Both the position numbers and the translations under genes were made by a program. This document shows, piece by piece, positions 37,233 through 46,460 of a stretch of 64,000 nt of DNA (positions within the stretch are counted from its first letter, which is position 1; each line of letters opens with the position of its first letter). The notes under the pieces were generated by a model that was not told the DNA's origin, searched no databases, and saw nothing but the letters and a program-made list of their open reading frames with translations. Source of the DNA: Sphingomonas sp. FARSPH (lineage in GTDB: Bacteria; Pseudomonadota; Alphaproteobacteria; Sphingomonadales; Sphingomonadaceae); the NCBI RefSeq assembly GCF_003355005.1, contig NZ_CP029985.1:1231001-1295000 (forward strand), written 5' to 3'.

Positions 37233-37950
37233 GCGCCCGCGCGAAATCGCCGAGACCGCGGTCGGTGCCGCACAGGCGATCCCAGAAGCGGAAGTAGAGA
37301 CCATAATTGCACCCATATTGCTCATGGTGGCGCTGGTGGTGACTTGCGGTGATGAGCCAGCCCCCCAGCCGCCCATACCACAGGAATCGGGGGAAGATTT
37401 CCCAACCCATGTGATTGGTTACCCCCATAACCGTCATGACGGTAAGGACGAACCCCAAAGCGGCGACATGGATCGGAATTGCGAGGACCAGTAGCGGAAT
37501 GGCCACAGCGCCGGTCACCGCCTCGATCGGATGGAAGGCCATCGCCGCCCAGGCGGTCGGCGGGCGGCTGTCGTGATGCACCGCATGCGCGATACGAAAG
37601 ATGTCCGGTCGGTGCATCCAGCGATGCGTCCAATAGAACCACGTGTCGTGGAGGACGAGGTAGAGCAGCACCGAGACGGGCAGATACCAGAGCGGCCAGG
37701 CGTGGACGTCGGCATAGACGCGCGTCCAGCCGTGATGCTGCCACCCCCAGGCGAGGATGCCGGCGGGAATGCCGTAGATCGCGGCGGACGCGAGGCTCCA
37801 GCCCACCTCGCGCCGCATCTGCGCATCGAGCCCGCGGTAAAGGCCGGGATGACGCAGGCGCGTCGCGGCGGCGAATGCGCCGGAGACGAGCAGATACCGG
37901 ACGCCGACGATCGCGGTCATCGCCAGGGCGGAGAGAAGCAGCACGATCAT
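37147..37950 (-). CDS. sterol desaturase / fatty acid hydroxylase superfamily protein
   Basis: A 267-residue membrane di-iron hydroxylase. Four helices carry the histidine clusters HDTWFYWTHRWMH, HAVHHDSRPP and ASHHQRHHEQYGCNYG expected of PF04116-type enzymes. The C-terminal 40 residues are Arg/Gly/Ala-rich, and their codons overlap the start of the DUF2141 gene. The substrate could be a sterol-like lipid, fatty acid or carotenoid ring; crtY begins 1 kb away. Start ATG 37950. Confidence 0.85.
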   Translation of the reverse strand: MIVLLLSALAMTAIVGVRYLLVSGAFAAATRLRHPGLYRGLDAQMRREVGWSLASAAIYGIPAGILAWGWQHHGWTRVYADVHAWPLWYLPVSVLLYLVLHDTWFYWTHRWMHRPDIFRIAHAVHHDSRPPTAWAAMAFHPIEAVTGAVAIPLLVLAIPIHVAALGFVLTVMTVMGVTNHMGWEIFPRFLWYGRLGGWLITASHHQRHHEQYGCNYGLYFRFWDRLCGTDRGLGDFARAHAKAARRGDAGPRDGGGDAARRGAGRAA

Positions 37951-38067
37951 GGCGGGACGGCATGTAGCGGATTCGGGCGGCGAAGTCGCGCCCTGGGTGC
38001 GGGGTGGACCCGTGCGGGCTATGGGTGAAGACGATCGCGCTACGGCGTCATATCCGCGCCGCCTCCG

Positions 38068-38592
38068 TCACCGTTCCAGCACGACCACCGTCTTGCCGTG
38101 ATACGGCGCCTCGCGCACCGGCGCATAGCCCAGCCGCTTTGCGAGGCGCAGCGAGGGGGCGTTGTCGGTGCCGATGATGCAGGTGGTGCGCGCGATGCCG
38201 TGCGCCGCGCTCCACGCGAGCGCCGCGGTCATCGCCTCGTGCGCCAGCCCGCGACCGTGTGCGGCGGGGCCGAGCATCCAGCCCATTTCCGGCAGCGTCA
38301 GCGGCGGGTCGAGCGCGCGGCGCGCCTCGATCAGGCCGATCTCGCCGATCGCGGGCCCGCCGGCCGCCTCGCGCACCACCCATGATCCGTAGCCAAAGGT
38401 CGCCCAAGTGCCGACGTGGCGCAACAGGCGTATCCACACCTCCTCGCGCGATCGCGCCGCGACGCCGATCGGGCCGTAGACCGCCGGGTTCGCCCACAGG
38501 ACGGCGAGCGCGTCGAGATCGTCCGGCCGGTGCGCGTCGAGGACGAGGCGGTCGGTCGACAAGGTCGGCGCATGGGTAAAGGCGGGGGGCAT
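38068..38592 (-). CDS. GNAT N-acetyltransferase (RimJ/RimL type)
   Basis: A 174-residue acetyltransferase. TLSTDRLVLDAHRPDDLDAL is the RimJ/RimL-type opening, and GWMLGPAAHGRGLAHEAMTA contains the acetyl-CoA-binding R/Q-x-x-G-x-G/A loop, followed by IIGTDNAPSLRLAKRLGY. The acceptor is unknown. The ATG at 38592 is used because family similarity begins about 10 residues later; the frame stays open upstream without a protein. Confidence 0.85.
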   Translation of the reverse strand: MPPAFTHAPTLSTDRLVLDAHRPDDLDALAVLWANPAVYGPIGVAARSREEVWIRLLRHVGTWATFGYGSWVVREAAGGPAIGEIGLIEARRALDPPLTLPEMGWMLGPAAHGRGLAHEAMTAALAWSAAHGIARTTCIIGTDNAPSLRLAKRLGYAPVREAPYHGKTVVVLER

Positions 38593-38905
38593 GCCGCGGA
38601 CGATGCGCCGGCAGCCTGCGTGTGTCGAGCGTCTTGGGGGACGCCGCGAGGGCGGGGATGGGGAAGCGGCGGCCTGCGGTGGCTCGAACGTTTCCGGATG
38701 GCCCGCCATGTTCGTCATGCCGGAACGAGCCCGGCATGATGGGGAATGTGCGGGAACCCGCCACGTCCCCCCGTGCAACGCCCCCTTTTGCAACGCCTGT
38801 GTTCGCCGCACCGCTATCGTTCGTGCCGTGGATGACGACGGCGGTGGCGACACTGCACGATAAGGCGGTTCTCGCCCCGCCATTCTTGGGCTAGGCGCGG
38901 CATCG
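38593..38905. other. 313-bp divergent intergenic region with a palindrome
   Basis: No gene is apparent. It separates the acetyltransferase from crtY and should hold both promoters. It contains a perfect 9-bp palindrome TCATGCCGG-N7-CCGGCATGA (38715-38739), half of the arm found in the longer repeat at 44152, so probably a decayed REP-like element. No convincing -35/-10 pair stands out. Confidence 0.6.
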
Positions 38906-40072
38906 ATGGGTAGGACGATCCCTTGCGACGTGGCGATCGTCGGCGGCGGACTGGCGGGGTCGCTGACCGCGATGGCGCTGGCGGCGAAGCATCCCGGCAT
39001 CGACGTGCGGCTGGTCGAGGGCGCGGCGAGCCTGGGCGGCAATCACGTCTGGTCGTTCTTCGGCAGCGACGTCGCGGACGCCGACCGCGCGTTGCTCGCG
39101 CCGCTCGTCGTCCATGCGTGGCGTGCGTACGACATCGCCTTTCCGGCGCATGCCCGCACGCTGGATGCGACCTATTATTCGATCACCAGCGACCGGCTGG
39201 ACGCGGTGGTGCGCGAACGGTTGCCCGCACACGCGGTGATGACCGGGCGGCGCGTGCTCGCCTGTTCCGCCACCGCGGTCGTGCTCGCCGACGGCGACCG
39301 GGTGGAGGCGCGCGGCGTCATCGACGCGCGGGGGCCGGGCGACCTCACGTGCCTCGACCTCGGCTGGCAGAAGTTCGTCGGGCGCGCCCTCGACCTGTCC
39401 GAACCGCACGGGATCGAACGCCCGACGGTGATGGACGCGACCGTCACGCAGATCGACGGATACCGGTTCGTCTATTGCCTGCCCTTCTCCGCGACGCGGA
39501 TGTTCGTCGAGGATACCTATTACAGCGACACGCCCGACCTCGACGTGCCGGTGATCCGCGGCCGGATCGACGCTTATGCGACGCAGCGCGGCTGGCACGG
39601 CAACGACGGCGGCGCGCATGAGGAGACGGGGGTGCTGCCCGTCGCGATCGGCGGCGATTTCGACGCTTATTGGCGATCGGGCGGCGCGGGGGTGGCGAAG
39701 GTCGGCATGCGCGCCGGCCTGTTCCACCCGACGACGGGCTATTCGCTGCCCGATGCGGTGCGTACCGCGGCGCTGCTCGCGGCGACGCGCGACCTGTCGG
39801 GCGCGGCGCTGCACGCGACGACATACGGCCACGCAAAGGCCGTCTGGCGTTCGCGCGGCTTCTACCGCATGCTCGACGCGATGCTGTTTCGGGCGGCAGA
39901 ACCGGAGGAACGCTACCGCGTGCTGGAGCGCTTCTACCGGCTCGATGCGGGCCTGATCGGCCGATTCTATGCGGGACGTTCGACGATGATGGACAAGGCC
40001 AGGGTATTGATCGGCAAGCCGCCGGTGCCGATCGCACGCGCGGTGCGCGCGCTCGCGGGGGGCGCGCGCTGA
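38906..40072 (+). CDS. crtY: lycopene beta-cyclase
   Basis: A 388-residue flavoprotein-like cyclase forming beta-ionone rings on lycopene. It begins with the dinucleotide motif DVAIVGGGLAGSL and LVEGAASLGGNHVWSFF, then GWQKFVG, and FLPF-like CLPFSATRMFVEDTYYSD and GLFHPTTGYSLPDAV, all typical of bacterial CrtY. The start at 38906 yields the conserved N-terminus. Its stop overlaps the crtI ATG (TGATG), so the two are translationally coupled. Confidence 0.95.
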   Translation: MGRTIPCDVAIVGGGLAGSLTAMALAAKHPGIDVRLVEGAASLGGNHVWSFFGSDVADADRALLAPLVVHAWRAYDIAFPAHARTLDATYYSITSDRLDAVVRERLPAHAVMTGRRVLACSATAVVLADGDRVEARGVIDARGPGDLTCLDLGWQKFVGRALDLSEPHGIERPTVMDATVTQIDGYRFVYCLPFSATRMFVEDTYYSDTPDLDVPVIRGRIDAYATQRGWHGNDGGAHEETGVLPVAIGGDFDAYWRSGGAGVAKVGMRAGLFHPTTGYSLPDAVRTAALLAATRDLSGAALHATTYGHAKAVWRSRGFYRMLDAMLFRAAEPEERYRVLERFYRLDAGLIGRFYAGRSTMMDKARVLIGKPPVPIARAVRALAGGAR

Positions 40073-41553
40073 TGGCCAAGCCGCGCCGCGCCATCGTCGT
40101 CGGATCGGGTTTCGGCGGGCTCGCGCTCGCCATCCGGCTGCAATCCGCGGGCGTCGAGACGACGATCGTCGAGGCGCGCGACAAGCCGGGCGGCCGCGCC
40201 TATTTTTGGGAGAAGGATGGCTTCACCTTCGACGCGGGGCCGACCGTCATCACCGATCCCGCCTGCCTTGCCGAATTGTGGGCGCTGACCGGGCGCGACA
40301 TCGCCGACGACGTGGCGCTGGAGCCGGTGACGCCCTTCTACCGGCTGAACTGGCCCGACGGCACCAATTTCGACTATTCGAACGACGACGTCGCGCTGAA
40401 GCAGGAGATCGCGCGCCTCAACCCGGCGGACGTCGCGGGCTATGCGCATTTCCTCGATTACGCCGCGGGCGTCTATCACGAGGGGTATGAAAAGCTCGGC
40501 CATGTCGCCTTCCTCGACTTCGCGTCGATGGTGAAGGCGGCGCCCGCGCTGGCGAAATACCAGGCGTGGCGATCGGTCTATTCGATCGTGTCGAAGTTCG
40601 TCAGCGACGAACGGCTGCGCCAGGCGCTGAGCTTCCACACCCTGCTCGTCGGCGGCAATCCGATGACGACCAGCGCGATCTACGCGTTGATCCACAAATT
40701 GGAGCGTGACGGCGGCGTCTGGTTCGCCCGCGGCGGCACCAACCGGCTGGTCGCAGGGCTGGTGTCGCATTTCGAGCGGATCGGCGGCACGCTGCGCCTG
40801 GGCGATCCGGTCGTGCAGATCGAGACGCTGGGCGACCGCGCGACGGGGGTCGCCTGCGCGAGCGGCTGGCGCAGCGACACCGATGCGGTCGCATGCAATG
40901 CCGACATCATGCACAGCTATCGCGACCTGCTCGCCACCTCGCGCAGCGCGCAGCGCACGCGCGCGCGGCTGGAGCGCAAACGCTATTCGCCGTCGCTGTT
41001 CGTCGTCCATTTCGGCATCAAGGGCACGTGGCCGGGCATCCCGCACCACATGATCCTGTTCGGCCCGCGCTATAAGGGCCTGCTGGAGGACATTTACGAC
41101 CATGGCGTGCTGGCGGAGGATTTCTCGCTCTACCTGCACCATCCGACCGTCACCGATCCGGCCCTCGCGCCCGAGGGGCATTCGACCTTCTACGCGCTCG
41201 CGCCGGTGTCGCACCTGGGCAAGTTTCCGGTCGACTGGGACGAGATCGGGCCGATCCTGGAAAAGCGCATCCTCGACGAGGTCGGCCGCCGCCTGATCCC
41301 CGACATCCACGAACGGATCGTGACGAAGTTCAGCTATGCGCCGTCGGATTTCGCGAGCGACCTCAATGCGCACATGGGCTCTGCGTTCAGCCTGGAGCCG
41401 ATCCTGACGCAGAGCGCGTATTTCCGCGTCCACAATCGCGACGATGCGATCCCCAATCTGTTCTTCGTCGGCGCGGGCACGCATCCGGGCGCCGGCATCC
41501 CCGGCGTCGTCGGCAGCGCCAAGGCGACCGCCGCGCTGATGCTGGAGGGGTGA
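40072..41553 (+). CDS. crtI: phytoene desaturase
   Basis: A 493-residue FAD enzyme that desaturates phytoene to lycopene. The N-terminal AIVVGSGFGGLALAIRL and EARDKPGGRAYFWEKDGFTF in two parts bind FAD; the C-terminal NLFFVGAGTHPGAGIPGVVGSA is the bacterial carotenoid desaturase signature. The length is normal. It overlaps crtY by one base, while crtB lies 1.6 kb downstream behind an mgtC-like gene, a repeat and a LOG gene. Confidence 0.96.
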   Translation: MAKPRRAIVVGSGFGGLALAIRLQSAGVETTIVEARDKPGGRAYFWEKDGFTFDAGPTVITDPACLAELWALTGRDIADDVALEPVTPFYRLNWPDGTNFDYSNDDVALKQEIARLNPADVAGYAHFLDYAAGVYHEGYEKLGHVAFLDFASMVKAAPALAKYQAWRSVYSIVSKFVSDERLRQALSFHTLLVGGNPMTTSAIYALIHKLERDGGVWFARGGTNRLVAGLVSHFERIGGTLRLGDPVVQIETLGDRATGVACASGWRSDTDAVACNADIMHSYRDLLATSRSAQRTRARLERKRYSPSLFVVHFGIKGTWPGIPHHMILFGPRYKGLLEDIYDHGVLAEDFSLYLHHPTVTDPALAPEGHSTFYALAPVSHLGKFPVDWDEIGPILEKRILDEVGRRLIPDIHERIVTKFSYAPSDFASDLNAHMGSAFSLEPILTQSAYFRVHNRDDAIPNLFFVGAGTHPGAGIPGVVGSAKATAALMLEG

Positions 41554-41607
41554 CCGGCTGACCGGCCGCCGCTATAGGGCCGCCGCGGTTCTGCCGGGGC
41601 GGCCCTT

Positions 41608-42324
41608 ATGCACTTTACCCAGACGTTCGACCTTCACGCCTATCTCGACACGCTTGTCAGCTATGCCGCGGCGCTGATCCTCGGCGCGCTGATCGGGGCG
41701 GAGCGACAGTATCGCCAGCGGACCGCGGGGCTGCGCACCAATGCGCTCGTCGCGCTCGGCGCCGCCGCCTTCGTCGACCTGTCGCAGCGGCTGGCGGGCA
41801 ATGCGGAGGCGATCCGCGTCATCGCCTATGTCGTCTCGGGCATCGGCTTCCTCGGCGCGGGCGTCATCATGAAGGAGGGGATGAACGTGCGCGGCCTCAA
41901 CACCGCCGCGACGCTCTGGTGCTCCGCCGCGGTCGGCGCGGCGGCGGGGACCGACATGGTGGCAGAGGCCGCGACGCTGACCGTCTTCGTCATCGCGGGC
42001 AACACGCTGCTGCGCCCGGTGGTCAATGCGATCAACCGCATCCCCTTGGTCGGGGGCGTGCTGGAGGCGACCTATTCGGTGACGGTCAGCACCGATCCCG
42101 AACGCGCGCCCGCGGTGCGCGATCTGCTGGTCGATCACCTGGAACTGATGCGCTATCCCGTCGCGGACACCGATCTGGTCGAGCGGACGGCGGAGCATGT
42201 CGACATCGTCGCGACCCTGGTCAGCACCGCCGCGATCGACGCCGACCTCGACGCGATCGTCGCGCATCTGGCGGCGCACCACGGCATCGACCATGCGACG
42301 TGGGAGGTACAGACGCACGATTGA
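41608..42324 (+). CDS. MgtC/SapB family membrane protein
   Basis: A 238-residue protein with about four or five helices in the N-terminal half, carrying GALIGAERQYRQRTAGLRTNAL and GIGFLGAGVIMKEG, the MgtC hallmark segments. The C-terminal part (from about 150) is an ACT-like soluble domain. MgtC proteins affect magnesium homeostasis and F-ATPase. It sits in the carotenoid cluster, 54 bases after crtI, with no known carotenoid role. Confidence 0.88.
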   Translation: MHFTQTFDLHAYLDTLVSYAAALILGALIGAERQYRQRTAGLRTNALVALGAAAFVDLSQRLAGNAEAIRVIAYVVSGIGFLGAGVIMKEGMNVRGLNTAATLWCSAAVGAAAGTDMVAEAATLTVFVIAGNTLLRPVVNAINRIPLVGGVLEATYSVTVSTDPERAPAVRDLLVDHLELMRYPVADTDLVERTAEHVDIVATLVSTAAIDADLDAIVAHLAAHHGIDHATWEVQTHD

Positions 42325-42386
42325 GGGGGGATGCACAGGCCTTTGGAAGGCGGCGCATTATCAAGGGCCGTTTGCCCCTCCACGAT

Positions 42387-42483
42387 CGTCATCCCCGCGC
42401 AGGCGGGAATCCAGAGACGCTGACGTCCATGATGGAGCCGCCGCCGTCCGCGCGTCTGGATCCCCGCCTGCGCGGGGATGACG
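42387..42483. repeat. REP-like inverted-repeat element, about 97 bp
   Basis: Nearly perfect arms: CGTCATCCCCGCGCAGGCGG on the left and CCGCCTGCGCGGGGATGACG on the right, extending inward through AATCCAGA/TCTGGAT. It lies between mgtC and the LOG gene. It is the best-conserved copy of the roughly 95-98-bp family here. Confidence 0.85.
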
Positions 42484-42573
42484 AAGGGGCTTAGGCGCGA
42501 CGGTGTCCATCGATGACGTCGCACGCCGCGGTCGCGCTTGCCCCGCGCCCGCCCATCGCCTAGCGCCGGGGGC

Positions 42574-43155
42574 ATGAAGCGCCTTGCCATTTACTGCGGG
42601 TCCGCGACCCCTGCCGACCCGCTCTACATCGACACCGCGCGCGCGATCGGTGCGACGCTGGCGCAGCGTGGCATCGGCGTCGTCTACGGCGGCGGGCGGC
42701 TGGGGCTGATGGGCGCGGTCGCCGACGGGGCGCTGGCGGCGGGCGGCGCGGTGATCGGCGTCATCCCCCAGGCGCTGGTCGACGCCGAGGTCGCGCACCG
42801 CGGCCTGACCGAACTGCACGTCGTCGACGGCATGCACAGCCGCAAGGCCGCGTTCACCGACCTGTCCGACGGCTTCGTCACCATCCCCGGCGGCACCGGC
42901 ACGATGGACGAATTGTGGGAGGCGCTGAGCTGGGCGCAGCTGGGCTATCACGCCAAGCCGGTCGGCCTGCTCAACACCGCGGGTTATTACGACCATCTGA
43001 TCGCGTTCTGGGAAAAGATGGGCGAGGTCGGCTTCCTGCGCCCGCAGCATCGCGACCTGCTGATCGTTGGCGATACGCTGGATGGGTTGCTGGACGGCAT
43101 GGCGGCGCACGTGCCGACGCAGCCGATCGTCCGCATGAGCCACAGCGACCTTTGA
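42574..43155 (+). CDS. LOG family protein (TIGR00730 Rossmann fold)
   Basis: A 193-residue nucleotide-binding protein. GVVYGGGRLGLMG and the PGGTGTMDELWE motif (near residues 110-121) define LOG/lysine-decarboxylase-like phosphoribohydrolases, which release the base from nucleoside monophosphates such as cytokinin ribotides. MHSRKAAF carries the conserved Arg-Lys pair. The start at 42574 gives the usual short N-terminus. Its TGA overlaps the TTG start of crtB. Confidence 0.9.
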   Translation: MKRLAIYCGSATPADPLYIDTARAIGATLAQRGIGVVYGGGRLGLMGAVADGALAAGGAVIGVIPQALVDAEVAHRGLTELHVVDGMHSRKAAFTDLSDGFVTIPGGTGTMDELWEALSWAQLGYHAKPVGLLNTAGYYDHLIAFWEKMGEVGFLRPQHRDLLIVGDTLDGLLDGMAAHVPTQPIVRMSHSDL

Positions 43156-44102
43156 GCGGCGTCGGCGCCGCGCCTTCGCGCGACGCCATCGTCGCGACCG
43201 CGCACGAGTCGATCGCGCGCGGGTCGAAGAGCTTCGCCGCCGCAAGCCTGTTGTTCGACCGCCCGACGCGCGAGCGCGCCTGGCTGCTTTATGCTTGGTG
43301 CCGCGCGTGCGACGACATCGCCGACGGGCAGGACCACGGCCATGGCATGACCGTCGTCGACGACGCGCCCGCGCGGATCGCGGCGATGGCGACGCTGACC
43401 GATGCGGCGCTGGCGGGCCACACGATCGGCATCCCCGCCTTCGACGCGCTGCGCATCGTCGCCGCCGAGACCGGGCTGCCGGCGCGGTTCGCGCACGATC
43501 TGATCGCCGGCTTCCGCCTGGACGGCGATGGGTGGCGACCGCGCACCGAGGACGACCTGTACCTTTATTGCTACCACGTCGCTGGCGTCGTCGGGTGCAT
43601 GATGGCGGTCATCATGGGCGTCGCGCCGGACGACGAGGCGGTGCTCGACCGCGCGTGCGACCTGGGGATGGCGTTCCAGCTCGCCAATATCGCGCGCGAC
43701 CTCAGCGAGGATGCGGCGGCGGGGCGGTGCTACATCCCGCAGGACTGGCTGGCCGAATTCGGCGTGCCGCACGACGATTACATGGCATCCGCGCATCGGC
43801 CGGCGCTGGTTGCGATGGCGCGGCGGATGACCGATACGGGCGCCGCGTTCGAGGCGAGCGCACGAGTGGGGACGCGCGCGCTGTCGATGCGCTCGGCATG
43901 GGCGGTGCTGGCGGCCGCGCATATCTATGGCGCTATCGGACGGACGGTCGCGGCACGCGGGAGCGCGGCATGGGACCGGCGCGTGACGACGTCGAAGGCG
44001 GAGAAACTGGCGTTCATCCTGCGCGCGCGAGGCGAGGCGGCGCGACGGATGGACATCGCGGAGACGCCGCGGCCCGCGGGGTTGTGGCGGCGGCCGCGGT
44101 AA
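43152..44102 (+). CDS. crtB: phytoene synthase
   Basis: A 316-residue prenyl-transferring enzyme joining two geranylgeranyl diphosphates to phytoene. Aspartate-rich motifs are DDIAD at 54-58 and D183-LSED187 in NIARDLSEDAAAGRCYIP; YCYHVAGVVGCM is also typical. Start is TTG at 43152 with TTGA overlapping the LOG stop; the next in-frame ATG would remove the first conserved helix (SFAAASLLF). A weak TTG start and coupling may keep its level low. Confidence 0.93.
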   Translation: MSGVGAAPSRDAIVATAHESIARGSKSFAAASLLFDRPTRERAWLLYAWCRACDDIADGQDHGHGMTVVDDAPARIAAMATLTDAALAGHTIGIPAFDALRIVAAETGLPARFAHDLIAGFRLDGDGWRPRTEDDLYLYCYHVAGVVGCMMAVIMGVAPDDEAVLDRACDLGMAFQLANIARDLSEDAAAGRCYIPQDWLAEFGVPHDDYMASAHRPALVAMARRMTDTGAAFEASARVGTRALSMRSAWAVLAAAHIYGAIGRTVAARGSAAWDRRVTTSKAEKLAFILRARGEAARRMDIAETPRPAGLWRRPR

Positions 44103-44151
44103 TCGCCCTACTCTCTGCCCGAGAACGGGATTTCTGCGGACATCCTTGTCC

Positions 44152-44249
44152 GTTATGCCGGACGTGTTCCGGCATCCACCGCGCCGCGTACGCACGGCAG
44201 TTTGCGTTTGCGGGACAGTCGAGCCCGGAACCAGTCCGGGGTGATGCGT
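44152..44249. repeat. REP-like inverted-repeat element, about 98 bp, diverged
   Basis: Left part CGTTATGCCGGACGTGTTCC and right part GGAACCAGTCCGGGGTGATG are complementary ends of a repeat with an internal TGCCGGAC-N4-TCCGGCA hairpin. It lies 50 bases after crtB and ends before the minus-strand small gene. Confidence 0.6.
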
Positions 44250-44282
44250 TGTTAGTGTTCGGAGCGACGTCGCTGCGCGGCG

Positions 44283-44513
44283 TTATGACCGTGCGGGCTT
44301 CGTATCCGCCTTGGCGACCTGCGCGCCCGCCGAGCGGCACAGCGCACTGATTTCCGGAAAGTCGATGTCGGTGTTGCGCGACAGCTGGACCGGCAGTGCG
44401 GCGCGGCATTCGGCCATGGAATGGTATTGCACCGGGACGACCCGAGCCTCGCTGCACTGGACGTTGCCGTCGCCGCAGCCCATGATCGCCATGACGTAGA
44501 ATACAGCCTGCAT
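44283..44513 (-). CDS. small cysteine-containing secreted protein
   Basis: A 76-residue protein starting MQAVFYVMAIMGCGDG: a short hydrophobic signal-like start, then conserved-looking cysteines (C13, C20, C36, C62). GGAGG lies 5 bases before the ATG at 44513, a strong ribosome-binding site, which decides this start. It is divergent from the Atm1-like exporter (94 bases). Function unknown; an exported disulfide protein is likely. Confidence 0.65.
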   Translation of the reverse strand: MQAVFYVMAIMGCGDGNVQCSEARVVPVQYHSMAECRAALPVQLSRNTDIDFPEISALCRSAGAQVAKADTKPARS

Positions 44514-44607
44514 AACCGCCTCCACTCGCTGGGAAAAACCAACGAGGGCCGCCTTCTGTTCCGCCCGCGCTTTCGTAAGGGAGGCGCGCATCCTACATGC
44601 AGGTGCG

Positions 44608-46440
44608 ATGCCGCCCGATCCCACCGTCCAGACGCGCGCCGACCAGCCGCTGCTCCCCACGCTCCGCCGCTTCCTCCCCTACCTCTGGCCCGCCGGGCAG
44701 ACGGCGTTGAAGGCGCGCATCGTGGGCGCGATGCTGCTCGTCGTCGTCAGCAAGTTCGTCCAGGTGTTCGGCGTATCCTATTCGCTGAAATATGCGGTCG
44801 ACCGGCTGGCCGCGGGCGATCGCAGCGCGACGACGCTGATCGTGCTGCTCGTCTTCGGCTATGCCGCGGCGCGGTTCGGCACGACGCTGTTCGACAATCT
44901 GCGCAACGCGGTGTTCGAGCGCGTCGGCCAGGACGCGACGCGGCGTCTGGCCGCCGCGGTGTTCCGCCACCTGCACGGCCTGTCGCTGCGCTTCCACCTC
45001 GAACGGCGCACCGGTGCGGTGACCAAGGTGGTGGAGCGCGGCACCAAGAGCATCGACACGATGCTCTATTTCATCCTGTTCAACATCGCGCCGACGATCC
45101 TCGAGCTCGCACTCGTACTATCGATCTTCGGCAAGAGCTTCGGCTGGCAATTGGTGCTGGCGACGATCGCGATGGTCGCGGCCTATATCGTCTTCACGCG
45201 GATGGTCACCGACTGGCGCAACGCGCTGCGCGCGCGGATGAACGACCTCGACACCGGCGCGGTCGCGCATGCGGTCGATTCGCTGCTCAATTTCGAGACG
45301 GTGAAATATTTCGGCGCCGAAGAGCGCGAGGCGCGCCGGTACGAGGCGGCGGTGACCGCCTATGCGCAGGCGGCGACCAAGTCGGAAAACAGCCTGGCGT
45401 GGCTCAACATCGGCCAGGCGCTGATCACCAACCTGATGATGGGCGCCGGCATGGCGTTCGTCGCGTGGCGCTGGTCGCAGGGGCAGGCGTCGTCGGGCGA
45501 CGTCGTGCTGGTGTCGACGCTGCTCAGCCAGCTGTTCCGGCCGCTCGACCTGCTCGGCATGGTCTATCGCACGATCCGCCAGGGCGTGATCGACATGGCG
45601 GCGATGTTCGAGCTGATCGACACGCCCGCCGACGTCGTCGACGCGCCCGGTGCGGCGCCACTGGTCGTGACCAGCGGGCATGTCCGCTTCGAGGGCGTGC
45701 GGTTCGGCTATGATGCGGATCGCGGCATCCTCAATGGCCTCGACCTCGACGTACCCGCCGGGGCGACCGTCGCGGTGGTCGGTCCGTCGGGCGCGGGCAA
45801 GTCGACGCTCGCGCGGCTGCTGTATCGCTTCTACGATATCGGCGGGGGGCGGATCACGATCGACGGGCAGGATATACGCGACGTGACGCAGGCGAGCTTG
45901 CGCGCCGCGATCGGCATCGTGCCGCAGGACACGGTGCTGTTCAACGACACGATCGGCTATAACATCGCCTATGGCCGCGCCGGGGACGAGGGGGGCGCCG
46001 ACGCGGCGGAGGTCGCCGCCGCCGCGCGCGGCGCCGCCATCGCCGGGTTCATCGATCGCCAGCCCGACGGCTATGCGACGCGCGTCGGCGAACGGGGCCT
46101 CAAGCTGTCGGGCGGCGAGAAGCAGCGCGTCGCGATCGCCCGCACGCTTCTCAAGAACCCGCCGATCCTGATCCTGGACGAGGCGACGAGCGCGCTCGAC
46201 AGCCGGACGGAGGACGAGATCCTCGGCACGCTCGAGGCGATCGAGCGCGGGCGTACGACGATCGTCATCGCGCACCGGCTGTCGACGATCGTCCATGCCG
46301 ACCGTATCGTCGTGCTGGACGGCGGCCGCGTGCGCGAGAGCGGTACGCATGCCGAGCTGTTGCAGCAGGGGGGCCTGTATGCCGAAATGTGGGCGCGCCA
46401 GGCGCAGGAACGCCGGACGCAGGCGCTCGCCGCCGAATAG
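44608..46440 (+). CDS. Atm1-type ABC exporter (heavy-metal / glutathione-conjugate transporter)
   Basis: A 610-residue half-transporter. The transmembrane part contains FHLERRTGAVTKVVERGTKS and FNIAPTILELAL, the segments that distinguish bacterial and mitochondrial Atm1 from other exporters and line the glutathione site. The ATPase has Walker A GPSGAGKST, LSGGEKQRVAIAR, Walker B ILILDEATSALD and HRLSTI. Atm1 homologues export glutathione or metal-glutathione complexes; a structure is known from the related Novosphingobium. Start ATG 44608. Confidence 0.92.
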   Translation: MPPDPTVQTRADQPLLPTLRRFLPYLWPAGQTALKARIVGAMLLVVVSKFVQVFGVSYSLKYAVDRLAAGDRSATTLIVLLVFGYAAARFGTTLFDNLRNAVFERVGQDATRRLAAAVFRHLHGLSLRFHLERRTGAVTKVVERGTKSIDTMLYFILFNIAPTILELALVLSIFGKSFGWQLVLATIAMVAAYIVFTRMVTDWRNALRARMNDLDTGAVAHAVDSLLNFETVKYFGAEEREARRYEAAVTAYAQAATKSENSLAWLNIGQALITNLMMGAGMAFVAWRWSQGQASSGDVVLVSTLLSQLFRPLDLLGMVYRTIRQGVIDMAAMFELIDTPADVVDAPGAAPLVVTSGHVRFEGVRFGYDADRGILNGLDLDVPAGATVAVVGPSGAGKSTLARLLYRFYDIGGGRITIDGQDIRDVTQASLRAAIGIVPQDTVLFNDTIGYNIAYGRAGDEGGADAAEVAAAARGAAIAGFIDRQPDGYATRVGERGLKLSGGEKQRVAIARTLLKNPPILILDEATSALDSRTEDEILGTLEAIERGRTTIVIAHRLSTIVHADRIVVLDGGRVRESGTHAELLQQGGLYAEMWARQAQERRTQALAAE

Positions 46441-46460
46441 GCGTCAGGCCCCGACTGGCG

